Origin: Leptolyngbya sp. FACHB-321
GTDB taxonomy: Bacteria > Cyanobacteriota > Cyanobacteriia > Leptolyngbyales > Leptolyngbyaceae
Assembly (NCBI RefSeq): GCF_014695975.1
Contig: NZ_JACJPI010000070.1
Coordinates: 35,177-99,176, forward strand
Reading direction: 5' to 3'
DNA length: 64,000 nt
The notes beneath the pieces are model-generated. The model saw only the letters and a program-made list of their open reading frames with translations, ran no database searches and was not told where the DNA came from. Every line of letters starts with the position of its first letter. Positions within the stretch are counted from its first letter, which is position 1. Positions 1 to 9,472 of the stretch are shown in pieces. The translations under genes and the position numbers were made by a program.

Positions 1-419
1 ATACTAACTTTTGGTTAATAGATTAATCGCTTGAGAGACTGTTAGCAAAGGATTTAAGCTGTTTCACAGTTTTATAGCTTCAAATCTAGACTGGAGCCAA
101 AACCTACGCCCAGAGCCATTTTTGAGGTTTGGATATCAATTCAGCTGCTTTATCTCAAAATTATTTTCATTCGTCTCTCTGTTGCTGGATAAACCTGAGA
201 ATATTTAAGTGTTTTGCCTTATAAAAGGCAATTAATTTCTCTTCTTCTCATGCAACCGTAGACTGATTAATTCAAACTTTAAGGACGTTAAAACGGTTAT
301 TAGTTAGAGCCATTTCGTTGCCATTTTCTTTTTGCCAATGCTCTCTGAGATAGTAATTCTAAAGAGCAGGTTTTGGCTTTTCAAAAAGTTGAATGAAAAT
401 TTGATTCAGGAGAATTAGA
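1..419. other. Upstream region of manganese catalase, no gene seen
   Basis: No reading frame with a convincing start and protein-like composition is visible here. The stretch is AT-rich and ends in the catalase leader, where a purine-rich AGGAG (around 409-413) sits just before the ATG at 420. A promoter for the catalase must lie here, but I cannot place its boxes with confidence. Confidence 0.5.
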
Positions 420-1319
420 ATGTTTTATCACGATAAGCGTTTGCAATACTACACAGCGCCTGAGCGACCTGATCCGCTTTACGCTAAAAAAGTTCAAGAA
501 CTGATTGGCGGCACCTTTGGCGAGATGACGGTAATGATGCAGTACCTCTTTCAGGGCTGGAATTGCCGGGGTCCCGCAAAGTATCGAGATATGCTGCTTG
601 ATATTGGGACTGAGGAAATTGGGCATATCGAGATGCTGGCGACCATGATTGCTCACTTGCTTGATGGTGCTCCCCTCAAAACCCAGGAGGAAGGTGCTAA
701 AGATTCAGTTATCGGTGCTGTGATGGGTGGTTCAAATCCTCGGGATACGATCACCAATATCATCGCTAGTAGCATGAATCCACAGCATTCAATTGTGTCA
801 GGTTTAGGGGCTACAGCATCTGACAGTGTTGGCTTCCCTTGGAACGGGCGATTCATTGTAGCAAGCGGTAATCTCTTAGCTGACTTCCGCTCTAACCTCC
901 ATGCAGAGTCACAGGGTCGCTTGCAAGCAGTGCGTCTGTATGAAATGACAGATGATCCTGGAGTACGAGACACGCTTAGTTTCATGATTGCCCGCGACAC
1001 CATGCACCAAAACCAATGGCTGGCTGCGATCGAAGATCTGGAATCTTCTGGGCTTGAAACAACGCCTGTTCCGAGTTCATTCCCTCAAGACTTAGAGAAG
1101 TCGCAGCATGCTTATCAGTTCTGGAACCACTCTAAGGGTGAAGAAAGCGCCGAAGGTCGCTGGGCAAAAGGACCTTCAATGGATGGCAAAGGAGAATTTG
1201 AATACGTTGCAAACCCCGAACCCTTAGGTGAAGCGCCTGTCCCTCCATTAGGTGAGCCAAGGCTGTACACCACAAATGAGGCATCCAAACCGCCTATGTC
1301 AATCAAGAAAGATAGTTAG
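420..1319 (+). CDS. Manganese catalase family protein
   Basis: Non-heme catalase that disproportionates hydrogen peroxide at a di-manganese centre in a four-helix bundle; probably cytoplasmic (no signal peptide). The 299 residues match the usual family length. Candidate ligands are in the expected order: Glu35 (GTFGE), Glu66 and His69 (TEEIGH), Glu163 (NLHAESQGR) and His196 (DTMHQNQW). The C-terminal 60 residues are Pro/Gly-rich, as is common in the family. The start at 420 is supported by an AGGAG about 6 bases upstream. The gene stands alone, followed by a decayed spacer and then a stress-type gene, which suggests an oxidative-stress locus (inference). Confidence 0.93.
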   Translation: MFYHDKRLQYYTAPERPDPLYAKKVQELIGGTFGEMTVMMQYLFQGWNCRGPAKYRDMLLDIGTEEIGHIEMLATMIAHLLDGAPLKTQEEGAKDSVIGAVMGGSNPRDTITNIIASSMNPQHSIVSGLGATASDSVGFPWNGRFIVASGNLLADFRSNLHAESQGRLQAVRLYEMTDDPGVRDTLSFMIARDTMHQNQWLAAIEDLESSGLETTPVPSSFPQDLEKSQHAYQFWNHSKGEESAEGRWAKGPSMDGKGEFEYVANPEPLGEAPVPPLGEPRLYTTNEASKPPMSIKKDS

Positions 1320-1441
1320 ATGCTAGTGCTTTAGAGAGGTTGCTTTTGTTTCAAGAGACAGTATGTGTAACGTCCTGCAATGTGCAACCTTTCTTAAGTA
1401 TCTGCTTAGGCTACCTATCCTTCGGGAAGCAAGCTATAAGC

Positions 1442-1558
1442 CTAGCCCTCTCTTAGTGGACAAGTGAACTGGAATGGTCTCAAAGCCCTTCTCCTTGCGG
1501 AGGAGGGTTTACCGCTAGCAAGCTACTTGCAGGAAGCAAGCACCAGAGAGGAGAAGGG
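1442..1558. repeat. Palindromic intergenic repeat with CCCTTCTCCT arms
   Basis: The spacer holds CCCTTCTCCT (1486-1495) and, inverted, AGGAGAAGGG (around 1549-1558), separated by about 50 bases that include a second AGGAGGG. An upstream CCCTCTCTTAG (1446-1456) is related. The arrangement resembles the dispersed, non-coding palindromic repeats of filamentous cyanobacteria. It could fold as a hairpin in RNA from either strand. Function unknown. Confidence 0.55.
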
Positions 1559-1802
1559 TAGGTTAGTCACACCTCGCATAACCTACTGTTGAGTAGGGTT
1601 AGCAACTAACAGGGAATCTTTTTTAGCTACAGCTATCCCATAGATTCTCCTTTCTTTTCTAATTGCAAGTAGTAAATCACCAGCAGCTTTTGTATCAAGA
1701 GATACTGGTTTCTTTAACACAAGCTCTGTCTTACATAAAGATTGCGATCGTCCAGTGACAGAGGTTTGTGAGAACAGCGAGATTTATATTTTAAGTTTAT
1801 AA

Positions 1803-2087
1803 GCACCAAAGAGTAGTAAAACCCCTGCCGAACCCAAAGAAGCAATTTCGGCTACTTTTTTTAGGCAAGTAGAGCAACTCTTTACCTCGGCTCATATCCA
1901 AGCAGCAGGGCAGTTTAATCAGCAAGCGATAAAACTACAGGTGCATTCTGGAATGGAACTGGGAAATGAACATCTTTCTACTGCGGCTGCCATCCAAACG
2001 TTGCTGGATTAAGAAATGGTTTATGCAGTAGAACCAGCAAAAGTGCCTGCGGCAGAGCTATTAATAGCTGTGCTTTGTTATCGATAA
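1803..2087 (+). pseudogene. Decayed reading frame interrupted by an in-frame stop
   Basis: From 1803 to 2009 an open frame without a plausible start codon reads a protein-like, helix-rich sequence (for example RQVEQLFTSAHIQAAGQF). A TAA at 2010-2012 stops it, but the same frame continues open for about 24 more codons to a TAA at 2085-2087 with similar composition. Absence of a start plus a single in-frame stop suggests a gene remnant. I do not recognise the family. It could also be chance coding-like DNA. It lies directly upstream of the stress protein gene at 2110. Confidence 0.35.
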
Positions 2088-2109
2088 GTGAAAAGTAAAC
2101 AGGAGAAAA

Positions 2110-2652
2110 ATGGTGAATACTCAGCAGAAACGTGCACTTGGAATCCTTTCGGGTCACGAAAATACAGAAGGATCGCTCAAGGCATTGCATAGCTCTGGCT
2201 TTCCAATGGACAAAATCTCTGTCGTTGGTCGAGACTTAAACCCAGAAGCTGAAACACCAGGTAATGTTGAGATCAGCAATCAAGTTGGCGATACCAAAGT
2301 TGATGCGACCCAAAGCGCTGTTAGCAATACTGCAACGATAAGTGCAACTGGCTTTACGATGTTAGGGCTAACAAGTTTGGCATTACCTGGTCTTGGAGTT
2401 GTGCTTGCTGCGGGAAGCTTTGCAGCAGCATTAGCAGCAACGGTTGCCAGTACTGGGGTTGCAGCAGTAGCCGCAAATAACCTGGTTAAAGCATTATCTC
2501 AAATGGGTATTCCTGATGCTCAAGCTAGCTTATATAGCGATCAACTCCATCAAGGAAACTACCTTGTCATGATTGAAGGCTCAGAGGAAGAAATTCATCA
2601 GGCTGAGTCCATTCTCCGCGATTACAAAGTCGCAGATTGGAACGTTTACTAG
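2110..2652 (+). CDS. Glycine-zipper, general-stress-type protein (GSP17M/YflT-like)
   Basis: 180 residues. The N-terminal part (about residues 8-45) has the pattern of the general stress protein 17M domain: a short strand, then helix EGSLKALHSSGF, then KISVVGRD. The middle (about 75-135) is a long Ala/Gly-rich hydrophobic stretch able to cross or associate with a membrane as a helical hairpin. The C-terminus (about 140-178) is a small alpha/beta segment ending DYKVADWNVY. Such proteins are common in cyanobacteria and usually annotated as uncharacterised. An AGGAG about 6 bases before the ATG supports this start. Stress function is inferred from family resemblance and from the nearby catalase. 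Confidence 0.7.
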   Translation: MVNTQQKRALGILSGHENTEGSLKALHSSGFPMDKISVVGRDLNPEAETPGNVEISNQVGDTKVDATQSAVSNTATISATGFTMLGLTSLALPGLGVVLAAGSFAAALAATVASTGVAAVAANNLVKALSQMGIPDAQASLYSDQLHQGNYLVMIEGSEEEIHQAESILRDYKVADWNVY

Positions 2653-3319
2653 ATCATTATGTTCACTATCGATTTCTTTCTTGACCAAAAGCTACCCTTT
2701 TGCTGCTAGGGCTATACCACCATTTGAAAAACGTATTTTTGAATGCAGTTCAGATGTTGAAATGACAGGTGCTAGTAAAGCAAGCTAACTTCTGCAGCCA
2801 GCTCGACTGCAATAACTGGGGTTGCTGAAATGTGAGGAGACGATCGCTAAAAGGTTTGAAGCTTTTTTCAAAACTAGCGGAACGAACCCACTACGCAGCA
2901 ACACCCAGTTCTTTAAAACCCTTACAAATAGAGCTTTTGAGCCTTTACCTCTAAAGAGATATAGTGAAAGCCGTATATATCGTTGTATCGTTGAGTACAC
3001 CTATTTTTTACAATTTCAGCAAAATAGCCTTACTTAGGAATGAGCTAAGTTCTTCTCGCAGGAGGGACTTAAACTGAGCTAAAACTGTTATTTTTTAAGC
3101 AGTCAATACTTCAGCGAAAAACAATCTAGCAATTTAGCGCTTCTGCAACATAAATGAAATCTTTGGTTTCAGTTTATTGAGCATGGAACTTAGATTGCGG
3201 GATCTACAGGTTAACTTTTAAACCTGGCTCCTGGTTGAAAACTGCATAACTTTTTTGAAAGGTTTAGTTTCTGTGTGAGTCTCATCCGCTCACTAAGTTC
3301 GTGATTTATGAGGTAATCA
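2653..3319. other. 667-base spacer, no convincing gene
   Basis: Short open frames exist on both strands (for example 2822-3037) but none has a good ribosome binding site or protein-like composition, and they overlap antisense to each other. The 3' end is the leader of the glycosyltransferase operon, with GAGG just before the ATG at 3320. Confidence 0.5.
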
Positions 3320-4648
3320 ATGTCCACATATCCCGCTTCGGATCAGCGCTTTGAAGAAAAGGACGCATCAGAAAAGCAGTCTTCAGATATTCCTTTTCAA
3401 CTTGAACAAAACCTTATTTATCTGAAGTGGTCTGAAAAGACGGATTTAGAATCTTTAGAATCTAATACCAGCGTATCTGATCTAGTTTGTTTCTCTCATC
3501 TACGATGGGACTTTGTGTATCAACGCCCCCAACATTTACTTAGCCGTTGTGCACAAGCTCGCAGAGTATTTGTTGTGGAGGAGCCGCTCGATAGCCCAGA
3601 TGATTCTTACTATTTAGACATCAGCAGGCGTGAGTGTGGTGTTTGGGTTGTAGTGCCACACTTGCCTCAAGGTTTGAGTGAAGACCAGGCGATCGCACTG
3701 CAACGGCTGTTAGTTGATGCCTTGATTGCAGAGGCTCAAATCCAAACCCCAATTCTCTGGTATTACAACCCGATGGCAGTGCCATTCACTCATCACTTAG
3801 ATGCTTCAGCCATTGTTTATGACTGCATGGATGAGTTATCTGCCTTTCAAGGAGCGCATCCAGAGTTGCAAACCCGCGAAGCGCATCTCTTTGAGCTAGC
3901 TAATTTAGTTTTTACAGGCGGGCTTAGCCTCTACGAAGCTAAACAGCATCAGCATTCCAGCGTTCATGCGTTTCCCAGCAGTATTGATGCAGCCCACTTT
4001 GCTCAGGCAAGGGTAATTGGTGAAGAGCCATCAGACCAAGCAGCGATCCCCCATCCCCGTTTAGGGTTTTATGGTGTGGTTGATGAGCGGATGGATCTTG
4101 CTCTGCTAGAGGGTATAGCTCAAACACGACCCGATTGGCACTTGGTCATCATTGGTCCCGTTGTCAAAATTGACCCGGCGCTCTTACCCAAGTATCCCAA
4201 TATTCATTATTTAGGCGGCAAATCTTATCAAGAATTACCTAGCTATTTGGCAGGGTGGGATGTAGCGCTGTTGCCCTTTGCCCGTAATGAATCAACCCGT
4301 TTTATTAGCCCAACTAAAACGCCAGAATACCTTGCAGCCGGTAAACCCGTTGTCTCTACGTCTATTCGGGATGTAGTACGACCTTATGGTGATGAGGAAC
4401 TGGTTTATATAGCTGATACGGTACCAGAGTTTGTGACAGCGATCGAAAAAGCGTTAGCTCAAAGCCAAACCAATAATGATTGGTTGAACCGAGTGGATGC
4501 TTTCTTATCACAAATCTCTTGGGATTTGACCTGGCAAGCGATGAACGAGTTGATTGAAGCTGTGATCGCCGCCCCAAAGCAGGGAAAAAGCAGCATACAA
4601 CAAGAAGAAACGTCTACGGCTACTGAACTTGTTTCATCACGCAAGTAG
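3320..4648 (+). CDS. Glycosyltransferase, TuaH-like (GT-B fold)
   Basis: 442 residues, no membrane segment. After a polar N-terminus of about 55 residues it has the SHLRWDFVYQRPQHLLSR motif typical of glycosyltransferases related to Bacillus TuaH. The C-terminal half shows the GT-B pattern: HLVIIGPVVKIDP (about residue 273), then HYLGGKSYQELPSYL, DVALLPFARNE and TPEYLAAGKPVVST, the nucleotide-sugar binding region. It is followed 65 bases later by UDP-galactopyranose mutase, so it may transfer galactofuranose or a linked sugar to a surface glycan. Donor and acceptor are not deducible from sequence. Likely first gene of a four-gene operon. Confidence 0.85.
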   Translation: MSTYPASDQRFEEKDASEKQSSDIPFQLEQNLIYLKWSEKTDLESLESNTSVSDLVCFSHLRWDFVYQRPQHLLSRCAQARRVFVVEEPLDSPDDSYYLDISRRECGVWVVVPHLPQGLSEDQAIALQRLLVDALIAEAQIQTPILWYYNPMAVPFTHHLDASAIVYDCMDELSAFQGAHPELQTREAHLFELANLVFTGGLSLYEAKQHQHSSVHAFPSSIDAAHFAQARVIGEEPSDQAAIPHPRLGFYGVVDERMDLALLEGIAQTRPDWHLVIIGPVVKIDPALLPKYPNIHYLGGKSYQELPSYLAGWDVALLPFARNESTRFISPTKTPEYLAAGKPVVSTSIRDVVRPYGDEELVYIADTVPEFVTAIEKALAQSQTNNDWLNRVDAFLSQISWDLTWQAMNELIEAVIAAPKQGKSSIQQEETSTATELVSSRK

Positions 4649-4713
4649 CCCATTGCGATCACTAACGTTAACCGATCGCCGATTTAAATTATTTACTACA
4701 AGGATATAGACCC

Positions 4714-5997
4714 ATGTTCGACTATCTCATCGTCGGTGCAGGCTTTGCTGGCAGCATTTTAGCAGAGCGTCTAGCAAGCCAGAGCGACAAAAAAATCTTG
4801 ATTGTCGATACTCGCAATCATATTGGTGGCAATGCCTATGACCATTACAACGAAGACGGCATTTTGGTGCATAAGTATGGTCCCCATATTTTCCACACCA
4901 ATTCGCGTGATGTGTTTGAATATCTCTCTCGCTTTACCGAATGGCGACAGTATGAACATCGGGTGCTTGCCAGCGTAGATGGTCAACTGGTGCCAATGCC
5001 AATCAATTTGGATACGATTAATAAGCTCTATGGCTTGAATCTAACCGCTTTTGAGCTGACAGAATTTTTTGCCTCTGTTGCTGAACCAAAAGAGCAGATT
5101 CGCACCTCTGAAGATGTAGTAGTTAACAAAGTGGGACGCGAACTCTATGAAAAGTTCTTCCGCAACTACACAATCAAACAATGGGGTATTGATCCATCTG
5201 ATCTAGACAAATCGGTGACCGCTCGTGTGCCTACTCGCACTAACCGGGACGATCGCTATTTCACCGATACCTATCAAGCGATGCCGCTACACGGTTATAC
5301 GCGAATGTTTGAGAAACTGTTAGCGCATCCCAATATTAAAATCATGCTCAACACGGATTACCGTGAGATTCAAGGCGTCATTCCTTACAAGGAGATGATT
5401 TATACGGGACCTGTTGACGGGTATTTTGATTATCGGTATGGCAAACTACCCTATCGATCGCTTGAGTTCAAACACGAAACGTTGAACGAACAAGTGCATC
5501 AGCCCCAAGCAGTGATCAACTATCCCAATGAGCATCTCTATACTCGTGTCACAGAGTTCAAATATTTGACTGGGCAAGAGCATCAAAAGACCAGCCTTGT
5601 GTACGAATATCCTAGAGCAGAGGGCGACCCTTACTATCCCGTGCCTCGTCCTGAAAATGCTGAACTGTACAAGCAGTACAAAGCTTTGGCTGATGCCACA
5701 CCCAACGTTCACTTTGTCGGACGGCTTGCCACTTACAAGTACTACAACATGGATCAAGTAGTGGCTCAGGCACTGTCTCTTTATGCTCAGTTAGCTGAAC
5801 GCCCAAGCTGGCATCCCGAAGAAGAGAGCGTACCTGCTAAGAAAGCGATCGCGCCTGATACTGCCAGCAATCGTTCGTTCCAGCCCTCTCCAAGCAAGCT
5901 ACCGCTGACAAACTTTCCTACCTCTAGCTCAGGCAAGTCAGAAAAGTTGAATGGTAATGGCAAGGCGCTTTCACCCACTCAAAATGGTTCAGCCTGA
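4714..5997 (+). CDS. glf: UDP-galactopyranose mutase
   Basis: FAD enzyme that interconverts UDP-galactopyranose and UDP-galactofuranose. The N-terminal dinucleotide motif is VGAGFAGS (from residue 7), followed by the family motifs GGNAYDHYNEDG, GPHIFHTN, FFRNYTIKQWG and the active-site region RYFTDTYQAMPLHGYTRMF. NVHFVGRLATYKYYNMDQV is the C-terminal FAD-binding part. The catalytic core ends near residue 365. About 55 further residues form a Ser/Pro/Lys/Asn-rich tail absent from typical bacterial enzymes of about 370-390 residues. An AAGGATATAG leader precedes the ATG. Flanked by a glycosyltransferase and a GH1/RmlD fusion, consistent with galactofuranose glycan synthesis. Confidence 0.95.
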   Translation: MFDYLIVGAGFAGSILAERLASQSDKKILIVDTRNHIGGNAYDHYNEDGILVHKYGPHIFHTNSRDVFEYLSRFTEWRQYEHRVLASVDGQLVPMPINLDTINKLYGLNLTAFELTEFFASVAEPKEQIRTSEDVVVNKVGRELYEKFFRNYTIKQWGIDPSDLDKSVTARVPTRTNRDDRYFTDTYQAMPLHGYTRMFEKLLAHPNIKIMLNTDYREIQGVIPYKEMIYTGPVDGYFDYRYGKLPYRSLEFKHETLNEQVHQPQAVINYPNEHLYTRVTEFKYLTGQEHQKTSLVYEYPRAEGDPYYPVPRPENAELYKQYKALADATPNVHFVGRLATYKYYNMDQVVAQALSLYAQLAERPSWHPEEESVPAKKAIAPDTASNRSFQPSPSKLPLTNFPTSSSGKSEKLNGNGKALSPTQNGSA

Positions 5998-6036
5998 CCG
6001 CGATTGATCAGTTTTTAACAAGGATATGAGGACGCT

Positions 6037-8280
6037 ATGAGTTCAAAACAAGTGCCGCCGCTGGAACTGTGGGGCGGCATTGAATGTACTGTGAATCGCG
6101 TTGGTGAGCAGTACTTTGACCAACTCGATCGCAACGGACATAATACTCGGATTGAAGACCTCGATCAATTTTCAGCTCTGGGTATAACAACGATCCGCTA
6201 TCCCATTTTGTGGGAGCGTATTGCCCCCAATGGGCTAGCGCAGGCAGATTGGAGTTGGGCAGATGAACGCCTGAGTTATCTAGATACGCTCGGACTTCGC
6301 CCGATCGTCGGTTTAGTGCATCACGGCAGCGGTCCTCGTCACACGAGTTTGATTGATCCTGCTTTCCCAGAAAAGCTCGCTGAATATGCAGGTGCAGTCG
6401 CTCAACGTTATCCCTGGGTTAGCCACTATACCCCGGTTAACGAACCTTTGACGACGGCACGGTTTAGCGGGCTGTATGGTCACTGGTATCCGCATGGTCA
6501 AGATGATGCCACGTTCGTGCGTACGCTGCTTAATCAGTGCCGTGCGACAGTGCTATCAATGCAAGCCATTCGGCAAATTAATCCTCAGGCTCAACTGGTG
6601 CAGACAGAGGATTTGGGTAAAACCTTTAGTACACCGTTGCTGGCATACCAGGCAGAATTTGAGAACGATCGCCATTGGCTTTCACTCGATTTACTGTGTG
6701 GTCATGTCAATCCCTCGCACCCTTTATGGAGCTATCTGCGTCAGTCAGGGGCTGAGGAAGCCGAGTTGCTATGGTTCCAAGCCAATCCCTGCCCACCAGA
6801 CATTGTTGGTATTAATCGCTATGTTTGTGGCGATCGATTTATTGATGAGCGGATTGATCGCTATCCTGAGCGCACACGTGGTGGCAATGGGAAACACCAG
6901 TATGCTGATGTGGAAGCAGTCTGGGTCTGTGCCGATGGCATCTATGACCATGCCATACTGCTAAAGGAAGCATGGGAACGTTACCAGCGCCCTCTTGCTA
7001 TCACGGAAGCACATCTAGGTTGCACCCGTGAAGAACAGTTGCGCTGGCTCAAAGAGATTTGGCAGGTCGCTCAAGGCTTGCAAGCTGAGGGTGTAGCGAT
7101 GCGAGCCGTAACGGTTTGGTCGCTGCTGGGGACGTATGACTGGAATAGTTTGGTGACTCGCGCCGACGATTTCTATGAGCCGGGTGTGTTTGATGTGCGG
7201 TCTCCCGTGCCGCGTTCCACTGCCATTGCCACGATGCTGAAATCTCTTGCTCAAGGGCAGGAATACACCCATCCATTGCTTGATCTGCCCGGGTGGTGGC
7301 AGCGATCGCAACGGCTCCTTTACCCACCTGTAAGTTATGCCAAGAGCCTGGGGGGCTGGGCTGATACTGCTCCGGTAGAGACGCTTGCTACCCCCATGAT
7401 GCGGCGCACAAAAGGTGCAAAGACCACGATCGCATCCACTCCGCCCCTAGTGATTACAGGTGCAACGGGCACTTTGGGTCAAGCCTTTGCTCGCATCTGC
7501 GAGATCCGTGGGATTCCCTACTACCTCCTGTCGCGTCAGGAGATGGATATCACGAAGCCAGCTACCGTTACAAGTGTGTTGGATGAGTTGCAGCCCTGGG
7601 CAGTCGTCAATGCCTCTGGCTATGTACGGGTAGATGATGCCGAGCGAGAACCTTATCTTTGCCGCCGCATCAATGCTGACGGAGCCGCCATTCTGGCGGA
7701 TGCCTGTGCCCAACGCAGTCTTGGCTTAATCAACTTTTCGTCTGATTTAGTCTTTGATGGCGCTCATAAGCAACCATATTTAGAAAGTGATGGAGTCTCA
7801 CCGCTGAATGTGTATGGTCATAGCAAAGCAGCGGCAGAACGGTGGGTGTTGCATCACCATCCCTGTGCGTTAGTCATTCGCACAAGCGCCTTTTTTGGTC
7901 CTTGGGATGAGCATAATTTTCTCACGATCGCCCTTCGCACCCTAAGGGCAGGCAATGTGTTTATGGCAGCAGAAGATGCAATCGTGTCACCAACGTATGT
8001 GCCCGATCTGGTTAATGCCAGCCTCGATTTATTGATTGATGGTGAGTGCGGTCTATGGCATCTGGCAAATCCTGGGGCAATTGCCTGGTCAGAGTTAGCC
8101 CGGTGGACGGCACAGCTTGCCGGACTCGATGTCTCCTCAGTTCAATCTTGCTCTACCAAAACCCTTGCTCTTGCTGCACCTCGCCCAGCTTACAGCGTGC
8201 TGGGAAGCGAACGCGGCATCTTATTGCCTGATCTCAGTCAGGCGATCGAGCGTTACCTGGAAGAGTGCCACCAACTCTAG
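6037..8280 (+). CDS. Fusion: GH1-type glycosidase domain + RmlD/NAD(P)-dependent sugar reductase domain
   Basis: 747 residues in two modules. Residues 1 to about 415 form a family 1 glycoside hydrolase-like barrel with acid/base Glu136 in YTPVNEP and nucleophile candidate Glu324 in LAITEAHLG, so both catalytic carboxylates are present. After a linker (about 415-465), residues 469-747 form an extended short-chain reductase of the dTDP-4-dehydrorhamnose reductase type: nucleotide motif TGATGTLGQ (from 474), FSSDLVFDG, and catalytic Tyr593 and Lys597 in YGHSK. No signal peptide, so the glycosidase module is probably cytoplasmic, unusual for a purely degradative role. It starts 39 bases after glf. 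The exact substrates are unknown; the pairing suggests deoxysugar or glycan-intermediate handling (inference). Confidence 0.88.
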   Translation: MSSKQVPPLELWGGIECTVNRVGEQYFDQLDRNGHNTRIEDLDQFSALGITTIRYPILWERIAPNGLAQADWSWADERLSYLDTLGLRPIVGLVHHGSGPRHTSLIDPAFPEKLAEYAGAVAQRYPWVSHYTPVNEPLTTARFSGLYGHWYPHGQDDATFVRTLLNQCRATVLSMQAIRQINPQAQLVQTEDLGKTFSTPLLAYQAEFENDRHWLSLDLLCGHVNPSHPLWSYLRQSGAEEAELLWFQANPCPPDIVGINRYVCGDRFIDERIDRYPERTRGGNGKHQYADVEAVWVCADGIYDHAILLKEAWERYQRPLAITEAHLGCTREEQLRWLKEIWQVAQGLQAEGVAMRAVTVWSLLGTYDWNSLVTRADDFYEPGVFDVRSPVPRSTAIATMLKSLAQGQEYTHPLLDLPGWWQRSQRLLYPPVSYAKSLGGWADTAPVETLATPMMRRTKGAKTTIASTPPLVITGATGTLGQAFARICEIRGIPYYLLSRQEMDITKPATVTSVLDELQPWAVVNASGYVRVDDAEREPYLCRRINADGAAILADACAQRSLGLINFSSDLVFDGAHKQPYLESDGVSPLNVYGHSKAAAERWVLHHHPCALVIRTSAFFGPWDEHNFLTIALRTLRAGNVFMAAEDAIVSPTYVPDLVNASLDLLIDGECGLWHLANPGAIAWSELARWTAQLAGLDVSSVQSCSTKTLALAAPRPAYSVLGSERGILLPDLSQAIERYLEECHQL

Positions 8281-8295
8281 CAACGGTGAAACGTT

Positions 8296-9147
8296 ATGCA
8301 TATCCATCATCTCAATTGTGGCTGTATGTGTCCCCTTGGCGGAGCATTGTGGGATGGTTTTAGCCGTGGTTTAACAGCACAGCTTGTCTGCCACTGCCTG
8401 CTCATTGAAACCGAGCAAGGGCTTGTTCTGGTCGATACGGGCTTTGGGCAGCAAGATGTTCAAGCGCCTTATGCACGGCTCAGCCCATTTTTTGTTCACG
8501 TCAACAATGTTCAGTTCAATTACAAAAACACCGCGATTGAGCAGGTTAAAAGCCTCGGCTTTGCTGCCAGCGATGTTCGCCATATTGTGTTGACGCATCT
8601 TGATTTTGACCATGCAGGTGGTCTAGAAGATTTCCCTAATGCAACAGTGCATGTGATGCAGGCTGAACGTGATGCTGCCCGCGAGCGACACGGGTTTATC
8701 AACCGTCGGCGCTATCGTCCCAAGCTGTGGGATGAAGTCAAACAGTGGCGTTACTATGCTGCCGGAGGCGAACCTTGGTTTGGCTTTGAGGCAGTCCGTG
8801 ACCTGGATGGGTTACCGCCAGAAATTCTGCTGATTCCCCTGACTGGTCACACCCGTGGTCATGCAGGCGTAGCGATCAACACTCCCGATGGATGGCTGCT
8901 CAACGCGGGTGATGCCTACTTTTATCGACATGAAATGGATGCTACTAACCGCCACTGCACGCCAGGATTACTTGCCTATCAGCGAGTTATGGAAGTAGAC
9001 CGTCAAGCACGGCTCCATAATCAAGACCGGCTGTATGAACTGGCGTGCGATCGCGCTAGCAATGTACGCCTCTTTTGTAGCCACGATGCGATCGAGTTCA
9101 AAACATTTTCTGAACAAGCGGCTCCAGCCTCTCAAGTCCAAGCTTAA
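8296..9147 (+). CDS. MBL-fold metallo-hydrolase (lactonase-like)
   Basis: 283 residues. The metallo-beta-lactamase metal motif HLDFDHAGG gives His101, Asp103, Asp105 and His106; further ligand candidates are His185 (GHTRGHAG) and Asp206 (NAGDAYFY). The HxxxDH form with an Asp in place of the second His, and overall layout, resemble N-acyl-homoserine-lactone lactonase relatives, but the substrate cannot be assigned. It begins 15 bases after the GH1/RmlD gene, so it is probably co-transcribed with the glycan genes. A role in hydrolysing a lactone or ester formed in that pathway is a guess. Confidence 0.85.
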   Translation: MHIHHLNCGCMCPLGGALWDGFSRGLTAQLVCHCLLIETEQGLVLVDTGFGQQDVQAPYARLSPFFVHVNNVQFNYKNTAIEQVKSLGFAASDVRHIVLTHLDFDHAGGLEDFPNATVHVMQAERDAARERHGFINRRRYRPKLWDEVKQWRYYAAGGEPWFGFEAVRDLDGLPPEILLIPLTGHTRGHAGVAINTPDGWLLNAGDAYFYRHEMDATNRHCTPGLLAYQRVMEVDRQARLHNQDRLYELACDRASNVRLFCSHDAIEFKTFSEQAAPASQVQA

Positions 9148-9472
9148 AAGCCTTGCAATGTGTGAAAAGCCAGTGATTTATGACTTTTGCTTAGGCTTTT
9201 AATTCCTGATTAAACGTCTGGTGAAGTAGGAGCCTTTTTAGGCGATCAGCAGTTGACAGAAAAGGGTTCTGTCCAGCTACGGTACTGCTTCGATAGTCTT
9301 GCTTAATAACCCTGAAACCAATCTTCTAGATTAAGCTCCATTTTCAATATCACCTTGGACGGGTGCAGCAAAAGAGCTTTTGAGCGCTGTGTTATAGAGC
9401 GCGATCGCGTTAATGACAACATCACAAAATTTCCAAAATTTCGTTTAACAAGTTATCCATTGGTAAGAGATT
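9148..9472. other. 325-base spacer with a possible end-of-operon stem
   Basis: Just after the stop, TTAAAAGCC (around 9144-9152) is nearly complementary to GGCTTTTAA (9194-9202), giving a weak stem with a long loop that could end the glycan operon transcript. Otherwise no gene is visible. Confidence 0.35.

Noticed and set aside
2822..3037. 71-codon frame in the 2653-3319 spacer
   Set aside because: No ribosome site, overlapped by an equally long antisense frame, no protein-like pattern.
6476..6964. 162-codon alternate frame inside the GH1 region
   Set aside because: Overlaps the GH1 domain in another frame; Cys/Met-rich nonsense composition.
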